From contig JARFIW010001186.1 of the NCBI GenBank assembly GCA_036346225.1, positions 1,313,501-1,377,500 of the forward strand: 64,000 nucleotides of DNA, read 5' to 3'. Below, one piece after another: positions 1 through 10,261 of the stretch (positions within the stretch are counted from its first letter, which is position 1; the number at the start of each line of letters is the position of its first letter). The position numbers and the translations under genes are program-made. The notes beneath the pieces were generated by a model. That model had not been told where the DNA came from and ran no database searches. It saw only the letters and a list, made by a program, of their open reading frames with translations. The stretch is from Platerodrilus igneus (lineage: Eukaryota > Arthropoda > Insecta > Coleoptera > Lycidae).

Positions 1-746
1 AATTTGAATTTAAAAGCTTTACCAAAATCCCCTTTAAGCAATTCAGATTTTTATTCATTACAAATTATTCAGATGTATTTTAATGGACATGGGAAATAAT
101 TAGCAAAATCATTAAAAACTGATGCATTCCAACGCACTGTGTAAATATCATGGTAATAATAATAATCTAAAAACTTATCGAATGTGGTTGGTTGCTTTAT
201 GATTACAATTGAAATTGTTATTCTTATCAGGAAGGCAAATTAACTAGTTCCTATTTCTTATCTCCCTTAAGTGGAATTTTTAAGCACTAAGGGTTTTAAA
301 CCAGTGGTATAAACCGGATTTGCACACGATATAAGACGATATGCCAGTAAACAAACATATTTCCAACAGATACGTAATCTCCTCTACAAGATTATCATTT
401 AATAATATCATTAATTATGTTACTAAAATCCTATTGTAACAGATGTTCCTGTTAACAATATATGCATTTGCAAATTAGTGTATTTTAACCGACATGAGTA
501 TGAATAGATAAAATTAATTACTCGAAAATCCATGCATAAGGTTCACATCTATTAATTTGATTTTTGTAGAAACATCCAAAGGCGAAAACTTGTAAGTACT
601 CCTTATACATATCGTAATGTTTTAATTTAAAAACAATAGGGTATTTCCAAACTTTTCCGGCTAACGGCAACACGGACTGCTCCATTAGGTTTCAAGGACA
701 AAGCCTAGCTAGATCACCAAACCACCATACTGTAGTTTTGAATTAC
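1..746. other. AT-rich stretch, no gene recognised
   Basis: No coding region, repeat or RNA signature was recognised here. It probably belongs to the long intron inferred for the ELAV-family gene. Confidence 0.5.
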
Positions 747-1045
747 GGGTGTGTGTGTGTGCGTGTGTGTGCGCGCGTGCGTGCGTGCGTGTGTGTGCGT
801 GCGTGCGTACGTGTGTGTTGTGTGAGGTGTGTGTATATATGTGTGCGCGCGAGCTTGTGGAAGTGTGTTATGTGTGTGTGTGTGCGCGCGCGTGCGTGTG
901 TGAGCGTGCGTGCGTGCGTACGTGTGTGTTGTGGTGTGGTGTGAGGTTTGTGTGTATGTGTGTGTGTGTGGTGTGTGTGTATATATGTGTGCGTGCGAGC
1001 TTGTGGGAGTGTGTTATGTGTGTGTGTGTATGTGTGTGTGTGTGG

Positions 1046-1077
<32 letters not shown>

Positions 1078-1086
1078 CGCGCTCGC
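747..1086. repeat. Compound GT/GC-rich microsatellite
   Basis: About 340 bases of (GT)n interspersed with GC, GA and TA steps. An internal higher-order repeat is visible: a stretch containing gtgtgtatatatgtgtgcg followed by cgagcttgtgg occurs at about 830-862 and again at about 975-1005, so block duplication has acted as well as slippage. Open frames of Val/Cys (plus) or Thr/His (minus) here are composition artefacts. It lies directly beside the 3' end of SINE copy 1. Confidence 0.95.
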
Positions 1087-1088
1087 TA

Positions 1089-1103
1089 CGCATTGTTACG
1101 ACC
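1089..1103. repeat. Target-site duplication (left) of SINE copy 1
   Basis: The 15-mer cgcattgttacgacc occurs here and again, identically, at 1396-1410. The pair exactly brackets SINE copy 1. Confidence 0.9.
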
Positions 1104-1395
1104 TTACATGTGATTTTCCAATGCTCCACCCGAAGGTACTACATTGGCCAGGAAGCAAGTTTTTTTTACCTGGAAAATTTGTAATTTTGCCGAACCCTTG
1201 CTGTTCTAAGCAAGGTAGGGATCTTTAACGTGCGTGACAACACACGGGACCTCCATTTTACCTCTCATCTGAACGAAGGTGTATATTTTTGTGGAAAATG
1301 CTCGCCTAACATTTTTCAAGCGGACCGTGTCGGGATTCGAACCCGGGACCTTGGGCGTAGTACTCACACACATATCAACTACGCCACGGAGCCGC
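1104..1395 (-). mobile_element. tRNA-derived SINE, copy 1 (full length)
   Basis: Read on the minus strand it begins with a tRNA-like head, gcggctccgtggcgtagtt..., giving a Pol III A-box-like tggcgtagttga and, about 45 bases on, a B box ggttcgaatcc. A ~200-bp non-tRNA body follows, ending ggagcattggaaaatca-catgtaa. The insertion is flanked by a perfect 15-bp duplication. Related copies lie at 38930-39198 and 60279-60527. It has no poly(A) tail, and the 3' end meets the target duplication directly. The B box and target duplication make a SINE much likelier than a functional tRNA gene. The A and B boxes suggest an internal Pol III promoter (family knowledge). Confidence 0.9.
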
Positions 1396-1410
1396 CGCAT
1401 TGTTACGACC
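1396..1410. repeat. Target-site duplication (right) of SINE copy 1
   Basis: Identical to 1089-1103 (cgcattgttacgacc). Confidence 0.9.
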
Positions 1411-1430
1411 ACCGGCAACATAGACAAACC

Positions 1431-1590
1431 TGTTACGTTTATTTTCGACGATGGATTCAGATGCATCCTTTTTGTGGTAATTCGTTTTTTATTCACCTAG
1501 CTTCTGTTTCTATTCAAAACCCCATACTGTGTTTTTAGCTCGTTACAATAGTACGCACAATCACAACATTTCTAGTCAAATCTATTAATC
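1431..1590 (+). repeat. LTR-like direct repeat, left copy
   Basis: Begins tgttacgtttattttcgacg and is close to identical over about 160 bases with 2190-2349, with scattered substitutions and no obvious indels. The TG start and the context of the right copy suggest a fragment of a long terminal repeat. Confidence 0.7.
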
Positions 1591-2175
1591 CTTCTTTCGT
1601 TCTTCAGAAACCATGACTTAGTCGACTGTAGGACTAGTTAGCCTTTTTTTCCTTTGGTTTTTCGGTTTTGGCTACCACAGTGTGCAGTGCATCGTTTTTT
1701 TTTACCAGCGTTCCTACTCTCTTCCTCTCGTTCTCCCATGTTGTTCCTTTGTTTACTTGAGGCTTGAACTTTGGGTCGTGTGTTGGTCGGCACTGTCGAT
1801 TTTTTTGCTCGTTCCGTTTCCTTTTTTTTAAGGTTGATAACCTTTTTTGTTTCTCCCTTGCGAAACATCCGTCCATTGACGACTCCGCAGTGCTGAGGCC
1901 GTTCCATCTTAGTCCTCGTTGCTTGTTACTCTTACTGCCTTCCTATTAGGGTCCTTCGAGCCGGACAAAAGTGTTCTCATTTTATTTTGGGGTGTTTTTG
2001 CCTTTTTCTGTTGCCTTTTGTGTTCTGTTTTTGTAACGAGTTTTCTTTTAGTTCTTAAGCGATTTTTTTTTGTTTGGGTTTTTTGTTTCTTTTTCTCTTT
2101 GGGGTTTTTCTCGTTGTTTTTTGGTTCTGCCCACTCCCATTACTTTCGCTTTCCTACCCCGACCGTTTAATTTTG

Positions 2176-2189
2176 CGGGGGGGGGAGAT
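2176..2189 (+). other. Candidate polypurine tract
   Basis: A G10-aga run immediately upstream of the TGTTA start of the right LTR-like repeat, which is where plus-strand DNA synthesis is primed in LTR retrotransposons. Confidence 0.5.
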
Positions 2190-2349
2190 TGTTATGTTTA
2201 TTTTCGACGATGTATTCAGATGCGTCCTGTTTGTGGTAATTCGTTTTTTATTCACCTAGCTTCTGTTTCTATTCAAAACCCTATACTGTATTTTTACCTG
2301 GTTACAATAGTACGCGCAATCATAATATTTTCAGTCAAATTTATTCATG
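2190..2349 (+). repeat. LTR-like direct repeat, right copy
   Basis: Second copy of the ~160-bp repeat (tgttatgtttattttcgacg...), preceded by the G-rich purine tract. Confidence 0.7.
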
Positions 2350-3858
2350 CTAAAAACGAAAATTTGTTCAATGTTTAAATGGTTTATATCCGGTATATTT
2401 TATTTTCTACAATGAATTCGCTTTCTAATAATTCCACAACTCAAACCCATGGTGCTTTAAAAACAAAACTTTATGCTATATAATTAATTAGTCGATTCCT
2501 TGTTGGAGGTATCAGTTGATTTGTAAAACATTCCGATAAAATATAATTACTTTCTCTGTTGTTTCATTCTAAACCTTCGTCTAAATAGTGTATTGAACTA
2601 TTCCGATAAAACCTTATTTTCCAGTTTCAATCGTTCGATAACGCGAATGTTTGCATTTCAAATTCGTGTTATTTGAACATATTTTTGAACTTGACCCTGC
2701 AGCTTGTGCGTCGAGATGTTTGTTGCATAATTCGTCACCCTACTTTGAAAGCAATGCACGCTTTTTTTTTGTTCGACAAGATACCTTGCATGTATTGTGA
2801 GTTTTCCCGCGCTTACTCATTGTAATCCGATTTTTTTTTAGTTTTTTTAGCTGGAGGCCAAAGGGCCCTTTCTTTGTGTAGGCCCGACTGTTCGTTGGCG
2901 TGGAGCAGCTGGTTTCTTTTGGTGGATCACTACTGTAGTTACGATGACTTTTACGTCGCTGTGTTGACTCAACCCCCACGGTTGGCCAGATAAGTATCCT
3001 GACGCATAGAGGTATGTGCCTTGTTTTCTTTTATACATGTCAAGGATTTTTATTTATCAACGGTTGATGGTGTGAATCCAGTTTACCATACTTGTTGAAT
3101 AGCTAGCTGCGCAGGTGCTTCTAGTTATACTCGTTAGTTATTACTGCAACGTGGCCTGTATTTAAGGCTTACATTTAACATCTGTACTATTGAGAAAATC
3201 AACATTCGCTATTTTTAATTTTAACATGTTTGCTATGGAGTAAATGTACATTTAATGCTTAAATTTAACACCCGTACTATTGAGAAAATCTACATTTAAA
3301 ACTTGCTATTGCTATTGCTGTTGAGAAAATCGAAACATTAATCCTTTTTTGTTTCAATGAATTTTATTACATGTTAGCCGCGAAATGCCCACTTCGTGGA
3401 TCCACTATCAAATTTGTCCTTTACAATATCACTGAAATTTAATACTTTTATTTGTCCATGCGAATCAAGAAATTTTTTTTGTTTTTATTTATTTTTAGTT
3501 GTTAATAGATAATCGTGGACGATGTGCTTAATTTTTTTTGTGCTTTACTTATATATATTTTTTGGTATTTAGGTGAATCCCCCCACTCTCCGCGTTTGAT
3601 AGCTAGCCTGATACTTACTTTTCGTCCGGCTACGTCATTGTACGTAGCAAACCTTTAGACAAAAGACTAAGGCGGCGCATGCGCTACCTTGAGTTAGTAA
3701 GGCATACAGCCGCTGGAGGAGCTTTTTGTAATAATCTTTATCTCAACTCTTTCGCTCACAAGAAAACAACCAACTTTTAACCTTTCTATTCGAACATGTT
3801 GGTTTTTAAATCAATTGTTTTCAGTTTCTTTTCAACTTTACGGCTTTCGTTTGTGAAG
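2350..3858. other. No gene recognised
   Basis: AT-rich with poly-T runs. Two overlapping minus-strand Lys/Ser-rich frames between 2740 and 3038 have no recognisable motif and look like composition effects. Confidence 0.5.
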
Positions 3859-3993
3859 ATGAGCAAGAAACGTGTGCGTAGTTGTTCTGTTCCCGCGTGC
3901 AGTGATCTGATTAGCAAACGCCACCGATTTCCAAAATCCGATTCCGGACTTTTTAAACAGGGGATGTATAATATAAACAGAGGTTTGAATTAA
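3859..3993 (+). pseudogene. THAP zinc-finger N-terminal fragment
   Basis: From the methionine at 3859 the frame reads MSKKRVRSCSVPACSDL and continues KRHRFPKSD...LFKQ. This is the start of a THAP domain (C2CH DNA-binding finger): first Cys pair CSVPAC, then the conserved HRFP block. The usual Trp after LFKQ is Gly here, a one-base change from TGG to GGG. The frame stops about 10 codons later, so the second half of the finger (CxxH) and the AVPTIF box are missing. It could be the first exon of a THAP gene with a donor near 3981 (ag|gttt), or a relic of a THAP-bearing transposase such as a P element. The Trp loss and lack of continuation favour a relic. An upstream in-frame Met at 3796 adds only a hydrophobic stretch. 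Confidence 0.6.
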
Positions 3994-5612
3994 TAACGGT
4001 TTTTATTGTATATGCCGTATTAAAGTAAAAACATTTTTAAACATATTCTATTCTTAACATCAAATAATAATCTGTGTAATTTGTATATTGGAAATTATTG
4101 ATTTACAATTAATTGATTTTATTGCTCATAATTAGTAGAAATGTACAAGAAGCTAAAAAAAATGGAAGGATGATCTGAATGGTTTAATTATCAGTTTACT
4201 TGAAGGTTCATAATTTATTTTTGAGAAACGAATACTAATTTTAGTAAATAGTTTCACTAATCTTGATAATTTAAAATTTGGCGCTTTGTCTAAAACAGTT
4301 CAGCATGTAGCCGTTTGGAGCACTTAATTAATTGGCATCTTTTTTTATACAGAAGTTAGCAGCCTAAAGGGTTATCTATGACCAACAACATAAGCTATAG
4401 ATAAGAATCTTTCATATATACAATCAAAGGATAGTTTCTAGCGCCATCAAGTGGCCTGGTACACTGACATTAACCCGGACATTAACTAAACCTACATAAA
4501 CTTCATCGGAGCGTCATCTAGTAATACATAACGGGATTCAGCGTTTAGTTAAGGTTTAAATCTGATGGGATTTAAAATATTTGATTAACGCAGCAACTAA
4601 ATTAAAGCAATTTGCAACACATACTCTTTAATTTATATACTTTCACTTACAGAATCAATATGTACAATTTTTCAAATCTTGAGGGTAAATTGTGATATAA
4701 ACAGGATCTTTTTTCAAATGATTATTGAATGCATTATTCTCTGCTATAAAATGAATAGGACATACGGTGAGTTATAGACATACATCGGGTCCAGCTTTTT
4801 TAGTAAGTGATTTCTAATAACATCCATCCAGCGCTTGTAGACGTACAAAAAATTGAGTTGTTAGGGAATCTGTGTCTTATTGAAGTTTTGTGCTCGCAGT
4901 TTAAAACTGCACATCTTCCATATCGTTGGCATATAATTCACTATAGAAACTAACATTTATAAAAATGTTCACAGATTATGATAAAATTTAACCTGTGACG
5001 GTAGGAACAATTACTTAAACAAGAACTTGCTAAAGTCACAGTTTGTTTTTCGTAACAACTAACTCATACACAATAAAACGGAGATTGAAAATGCGTATAA
5101 TAATCTGCAAAGAACACTTTCCAAAACAGACTAATAAATATAATTTTAAATACAGACTAAACAAACAAAATTTAAGTTAGCGTGTGGTTTGTGGTTAGCA
5201 TCTTAACGCCATTACATAGTTTTGTGGCGCCACCTAACAAGGAATAATTAGACGATAGCATTTCTCGAATATAGATATCTTTCAATAAATTGCGATTTTA
5301 AACGTAAGTGGGTACCAGACCGCTGGAGGCTGCTAGTAACCTTGTTTAATTTCGGCGTATTACAGAGTACAGGCCCTCGTTACGACTATCTAGTTAATTG
5401 TACATAGTGGTATCTTAAAGAAAATAAAGAAGTTTAGTGCAGAACAAATTGCATAACCTCCATACTAATATTAAAAATTAAACGTAATAATTATTTTATA
5501 GAAATAGAATGATACATTGTATTATGGAATGAAAGGTAATAAGTCACCGAGTTTATGACAGAAATAGAATAAAAGACAATTAGTTGGTAACACAGACGCA
5601 AGTTGATACAAA
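3994..5612. other. No gene recognised
   Basis: AT-rich. Two short gcgccatc/gtggcgcca-type GC motifs (about 4441-4456 and 5223-5233) are roughly complementary, but I could not follow them into a longer inverted repeat. Confidence 0.4.
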
Positions 5613-6873
5613 TACGAGGGACATTATTTATGTATTGCAAATAGAAACAATAAACAAATGAATTTGATGAAAACTGCTTTTATTGCTTTTCAAAATAATC
5701 GCCTTTAAGATCTATACACTTTTGTATGCGATTGAACCATCTTTCAAAGCACTTTGTCCAGTCAGAAGATGGTAGCTCTAAAACATGCGTTTTGAAGGCC
5801 TCAACCGCTTCTTCGGGCGATGAAAATCGTTGTACACGCAGCTTATCATTAATTACTGGAAACAAAAAGAAGTCATTGGGTGCCAAGTCGGGGCTGTAAG
5901 CCGGATGACCCCCATCAATTCGATCTTTTGTGTGTCCAAATACTTGTTTGTTGCATGTGATGTGTAAGCTTGCATTGTCATGATGCAAAATAATTCGTAG
6001 TTTTGGGTTGGTTGCTCTCAATTTACCAAAAACTTTAGGCAAACAAATGGTCGTATACTACACTGAATTAACGGTCTTTTGATTTTCGGGAGCCACAGGT
6101 GCCACATCACCAGTTTTCCTGAAGAAAAACGCCACCACTTGCTTCTTAACGCTTCGAGTACGAACAACTTTTGTTGGCTTTGCTTCACATTCAAACACCC
6201 AAACTGCCGACTGGCCTTTTCTTTCTGACTCATACGCATTAATCCACGACTCGTCATCTGTGACGTTGTTGTATACCGCTTTGGATGCATCACAGTTGTA
6301 TTTTGAAATCATTTTACGGCACCAATCGACACGAGCATTTTTTTGAACATCTGTCGACAAATGTGGAATCCTATGCGCACACAGCTTCCAAACACAAATG
6401 TTCGTGCAAAAACTTATGTATGCTGGTCATACTAATGCCTAAACATCTCTCGATTTCTTGATATGTCACATGACGATCTTCTTCAATTAGTTTTCGCACA
6501 GCATCTCTATTTTCCGGCACAACGACCGATTTTGGACGACCTTCTTTAACTTCGTCCGTGAGCGAACTACGTCCACGTTTGAATTCAATGAACCAGAGCG
6601 AAGTGGCTGTGGATGGCGCTTCATCGCCAATAGTTGAATTCAGTTGATTGATGCATTGTTCTTGAGTTAGACCACTCGAAAGTCATAATAAATCATAGCT
6701 CGAAAATTTTTGCGAGGTAATTCCATATTTTGGCTGCAGGTCACAGTACGTTATAAGACGGCAATTATTAGAATTAAAATTGTTTTATTGTATTAAATAC
6801 AGAAATAAGCAACATGAGGTCTGCAGTTCCCACAAGCAATGTGAGGGGCAGTGATAGCATAAATACCCTCGGG
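5613..6873 (-). mobile_element. Mariner element (D34D), decayed
   Basis: About 1.26 kb, the expected mariner length. It contains a broken transposase and has candidate degenerate inverted ends: tacgagggacattatttatg at 5613-5632, and gcataaataccctcggg at 6857-6873, which is roughly its reverse complement. The ends are less secure than the coding part. Confidence 0.7.
5680..6726 (-). pseudogene. Mariner transposase pseudogene
   Basis: The first Met is at 6726 (MELPRKNFRAM...) and the last stop is at 5680, giving about 348 codons if breaks are ignored, which matches the family's ~345 aa. Visible parts in order: N-terminal helix-turn-helix region with FEFKRGRSS-like residues, the linker block WCRKMI, the first catalytic Asp in TDDESWI, the second in HHDNASLH, and YSPDLAPNDFF. 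Thirty-four residues separate the second and third Asp, which is the D34D mariner signature. Breaks: frameshifts near 6680 and 6370 and a stop near 6058. It is therefore inactive, although all three catalytic Asp codons survive. The family acts by cut-and-paste at TA. Confidence 0.9.
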
Positions 6874-6903
6874 AGCCCAAGATGACCAGTTAGTCTAGAA
6901 CTT

Positions 6904-7786
6904 CTCAACTTTAACATTGTTGTTAGTTCAGCTACTCACCGTAATTTAATTTTATTTTATTAAAGTGAATTTCAACTTAGAATTATTTCGATATCATACG
7001 TTACTGCATATAACAAACTTGTAAATTAAAATTCAATTGTAATTCAGTATAAAAATAAATTTGTTAGAAGAAGTTTTTTGGAAAGTTTTTTAAAAAGTCG
7101 CTTCAAGAAGCCCAAAACCTAACTCGCGTCCCAAAAAATATAACAATTAAATTAAATTAACTTATTTGTTTGCGAAAAGCAGATTTGGTATGTAAGGAGC
7201 TGAATTAGCTTTAACCCTTCTTCCACGTTTGAAGAATTTCATCAAGCTAATACTGGTATAAACTATTAAAGTTCAGCGCAACTGTAAAATAGATAGCAAG
7301 GTTAAAATATTAATAGGGAAACTGCTTTTTTACGGGAACTAAAGTAATTTGTAAATATTTAACCAAACCACTCGTCTAGCTATTTAGGTCTAGTAAGATG
7401 TACCAAAATTTTGCAAATATTACACGTAATCAGCAAACAGCGATATCTTTTATGGGAGAAGCAACTAAATGACAAGTTTAGAAAATGTCGAAAATATACA
7501 CCACACAACTTTAAAAATTTCTTGCATAAGTTGTATTTTTTTTTTTGAGCCGCGAGATAGATTTTGAGTCATCGAAAGCGTCTTTTTAAAAAGTTTTATG
7601 CAAGAACAATGACTATCATAATTAATTTTATTATTATGTCAATTACCAAGAGACTTGTTTTATTCACAAACAACTTGAACACTTTAAGAACAAGTTAAAC
7701 TAAATTCAATTAATACAAGTTACTATTTTTAACGATTAATAATTAGTGGTGAGTAGCTTGAATTCTAACAATGCGAAAGTTATGAG
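6904..7786. mobile_element. MITE/foldback-like inverted-repeat element
   Basis: The outer ends are complementary: ctcaacttt...gctactcacc at 6904-6940, and ggtgagtagc...aaagttatgag at 7748-7786. A second complementary block lies inside, 7083-7140 against 7534-7598 (...ttttttaaaaagtcgctt...ctcgcg...). There is no coding capacity. The segments between the blocks have diverged. This suggests a non-autonomous DNA transposon with arms of about 240 bases, with several gaps in the match. Confidence 0.45.
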
Positions 7787-7789
7787 ATT

Positions 7790-8660
7790 TGAAGACTAAC
7801 TGAGCGGATGAACTTTTTACATTTAACATGAAGCCTCCGGTCGCATATCATTCTGTGGGAGACTGCGGATATTGTTTTTCTGCTCTTTCTTGATAAATCA
7901 TACATTGTCTTTATTTCTTAGTAATTATAAGTAAATCCGCTTGGTCGCAGTTTATTGTTCCTTATCCTCTTCTAACAACTTGCGTCTGTGCTACAAAGAA
8001 GTCGTCTCACATTCTATTTCTAATATGAACTCTGTTGACACTTATTATATTATATTCCTTTATGCAATGTATCATGCTATATCTAAGACTTAATTATTAC
8101 ATTTAATTTTAAATACATGTTAATATAGGGGATGTGTAACTCACGGGTTCGCTTAAAGATTATGTGCAAAATTTATATTCACAACCGTACAATAAGTATT
8201 TATTATGTAAATCGTTCCGAAGACCAAAATTAAATAGTATAGAACGTTACTTCATACATAGAATAGATTGTTGAGTTTGAAGATGCTGGTTGTGTTGTGA
8301 ATGTATTAATAAATTATTGTGCATCATCAATGTTCTGCTTTATAACCATAAGCAACCAAAAATCTAAAGAGTTTTGGGTTTGTGATATCCTGATAACCAA
8401 CCATCCATTTCAACATATATATTTCTTTCAAAATGCTAATAGTTCTTGATATTGTGTTTACTGAAACTTATATTGCAAGGTAGTACAGGCAGTATAGGTA
8501 GATTCTATCATTACAAAGCTGTTTTGTACGTTATTATCCTGTTTTTAGAACAATACCATTTATACCAAGTTTCAAAAAAAATGTATACGCAATTTGATTG
8601 TTAATAGCTTTTATTTTTATTTTCATAAATTTAATTTTATAATTTTATATTGCAGAGAGA
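7790..8660. other. No gene recognised
   Basis: AT-rich, nothing identified. The left end of the following mariner-type element probably lies near 8600-8650 but could not be fixed. Confidence 0.4.
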
Positions 8661-8885
8661 ATGTGAGAAAAAATATGTATTAACGCAAGTGTTCAAATTG
8701 CTTTCCATTCTCATCCAGGCATTGTTGACATAGGCGAGAGACTGAAGTGCATACATCATCTAAAGTATCCCTTAATTTTGCTGCACATCCTGTTTCAATA
8801 GCTTGTCGTAATTCAATGATTGTTGCTGGTTTTGTAAAATAAACTTTATCTTTGAGGAATCCCCATAAATAAAAATCCAATGGCG

Positions 8886-8896
8886 TTAGATCTGGA
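8886..8896. repeat. Target-site duplication (left) of nested insertion
   Basis: ttagatctgga. It matches 9291-9301 (ttagatttgga) with one difference. Both encode the same short stretch of the host transposase, which shows it was duplicated on insertion. Confidence 0.85.
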
Positions 8897-9290
8897 TAAA
8901 CGTCTCCATGACATAACTCACAATTAGTTAGCGGTCTGGCATGTTGGCAGCTATTTGTTGCTTAAGCCTTACCATAACATATAATTAAACACTTTTCCTT
9001 TTTTGGAGGAGATAACAAGGTAATATTTCATTTCCTTATAAATGGGTATCATGAAAACATGTTGGAGTTTTTTAACAACCATCAGGTTGTTAATATCTAT
9101 GTAGAGCCAAGTAGATAAAAAAAAATAGAAAAGTATAGGAAGACCTAGACCAAGCTATATTAATCAAATTATTAGAAATTTAGGTAGTGAAGAGTATATA
9201 GAACCTTTTAGATTAGCACAGAATAGAAAAGAAGTTAGAGCTGCGTCAAACCGATCTTAAGTAAGGTCGAAAACAAAATGATGATGATGA
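8897..9290 (+). mobile_element. LINE-tailed non-autonomous retroelement nested in transposase
   Basis: A 394-bp insertion with an 11-bp target duplication. The 5' part is one ~93-bp monomer (catgacataactcacaat...) of the array found at 59471-59945. The 3' part (aagacctagaccaagctat... to the end) matches the 3' terminus of the LINE at 57940-59460. It finishes in a short (atg)n repeat, a typical RTE/CR1-group style tail. It carries no protein, so it probably moved using the LINE's reverse transcriptase. Confidence 0.85.
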
Positions 9291-9301
9291 TTAGATTTGG
9301 A
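9291..9301. repeat. Target-site duplication (right) of nested insertion
   Basis: ttagatttgga, the partner of 8886-8896. Confidence 0.85.
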
Positions 9302-10221
9302 GACCGCAGAGCGTACTCAATACAGCCTCTTCTTCCAATCTATCGGTTTGGAAAAGTTTCATACGGATAAGTCCTAACATCGCGATGAAAATGGGGAAGT
9401 GCCCCATCTTGTTGAAAATAAAATTCATCATCCACAAATGGCTCACGAATGTGTGGGACGATTGAATTCTGAAGCAAATTGAGGTATGTGGCACTAGTAA
9501 CAGTTGTATCAAAGAAGAATGGACCAATCAAAGCCAAGGATCATAATCCACACCACACTGTAATGCCCGGTAAATTCACATGTTGCTCCTCAGTAAAGTG
9601 TGGATTCTCAGTTGTCCAGTACGAACAATTGTGGCGATTAATTGTACCATTTAGCTTGAATGATGCCTCATCATTGCAAACGATCTTATTGGTAAACAGA
9701 GCGTCCTCTGAAAATTTTTTTTAATACCACTTGCAAAATTCAACCCTACGATCAGGATCATCTTTGTTCCGGGCCTGCACTAATCTTGGTATGTAGCTTT
9801 TCTATTTTGCACGCTTTAAAATGTTTTGCACACTGGATTTGATGATTGATGTTTCACGAGCAGCTTGGCGTACTGATTTCCTTGGTGTTTGTCGGAAAAG
9901 TTCCAGCACCTCTTGTGATCTCGTGGAATTGGTGGATATGCTAGGTGTTTCAGATTGTTGCCTATGCACATTTTACACAGTTCCATCCGCTTCAAACTTA
10001 TCACGAATACTCGAAATTGTGAGACGCGTTGGTGGTTCAGTGAGGTGTTTACTCCTAAACCGTCTTTGGACTTCGTTGATATTTTCCGATTTCCAATACC
10101 ATTTTAACACAAATTTTCGCTGTTCAAATGTAAGTCTGGTATTTCGCATTATTACAATCAACTTGCAACTGAAACAGAAAAACGCTACTGAGTTATGGGC
10201 TGATAAAGTGTATATACATTT

Positions 10222-10240
10222 ATTTTTTGGACACCCGGTA
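10222..10240 (-). repeat. Candidate terminal inverted repeat end of DD41D element
   Basis: attttttggacacccggta. The ggacacccggta end (reverse taccgggtgtcc) is the common outer sequence of many mariner-type elements and lies about 60 bases before the transposase start, as expected. Confidence 0.55.
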
Positions 10241-10261
10241 TGTATAGTAGACGAACATTAT

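Larger units (their letters stand above)
1431..2349 (+). mobile_element. Small LTR-retrotransposon remnant (internal deletion or TRIM-like)
   Basis: Two ~160-bp direct repeats 759 bases apart. The right one is preceded by a run of ten G followed by aga, the classic position and composition of a polypurine tract just before a 3' LTR starting TGTTA. The ~600 bases between are pyrimidine-rich on the plus strand and encode no recognisable gag or pol, so this is either an internally deleted element or a terminal-repeat retrotransposon in miniature. No primer-binding site was found after the left repeat, and no target duplication was seen. Confidence 0.5.
8680..10161 (-). pseudogene. Mariner-type transposase (spacing DD41D), interrupted by an insertion
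   Basis: The N-terminus at 10161 (or Met at 10149, MRNTRLTFEQRKF) carries a helix-turn-helix of the kind found in many insect transposases. Then come VCNDEASF (first Asp), [16 protein letters not shown] (second Asp), RRGCIEYALRSP, and, after the insertion at 8897-9290, DLTPLDFYLWGFLKDKVY (third Asp). Counting across the insertion, 41 residues separate Asp 2 and Asp 3. Damage: several in-frame stops (a Trp-to-stop just before IGRRG, others near 9722 and 9804) and the 394-bp insertion. The right end shows a TIR-like sequence, ggacacccggta, at 10229-10240. The left TIR has decayed. Confidence 0.85.

Noticed and set aside
738..1228. Several overlapping open frames rich in Val/Cys or Thr/His
   Set aside because: Produced by the GT/CA microsatellite.
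2740..3038. Overlapping minus-strand Lys/Arg-rich frames
   Set aside because: No domain, no splice sites, and composition explained by T-rich plus strand.
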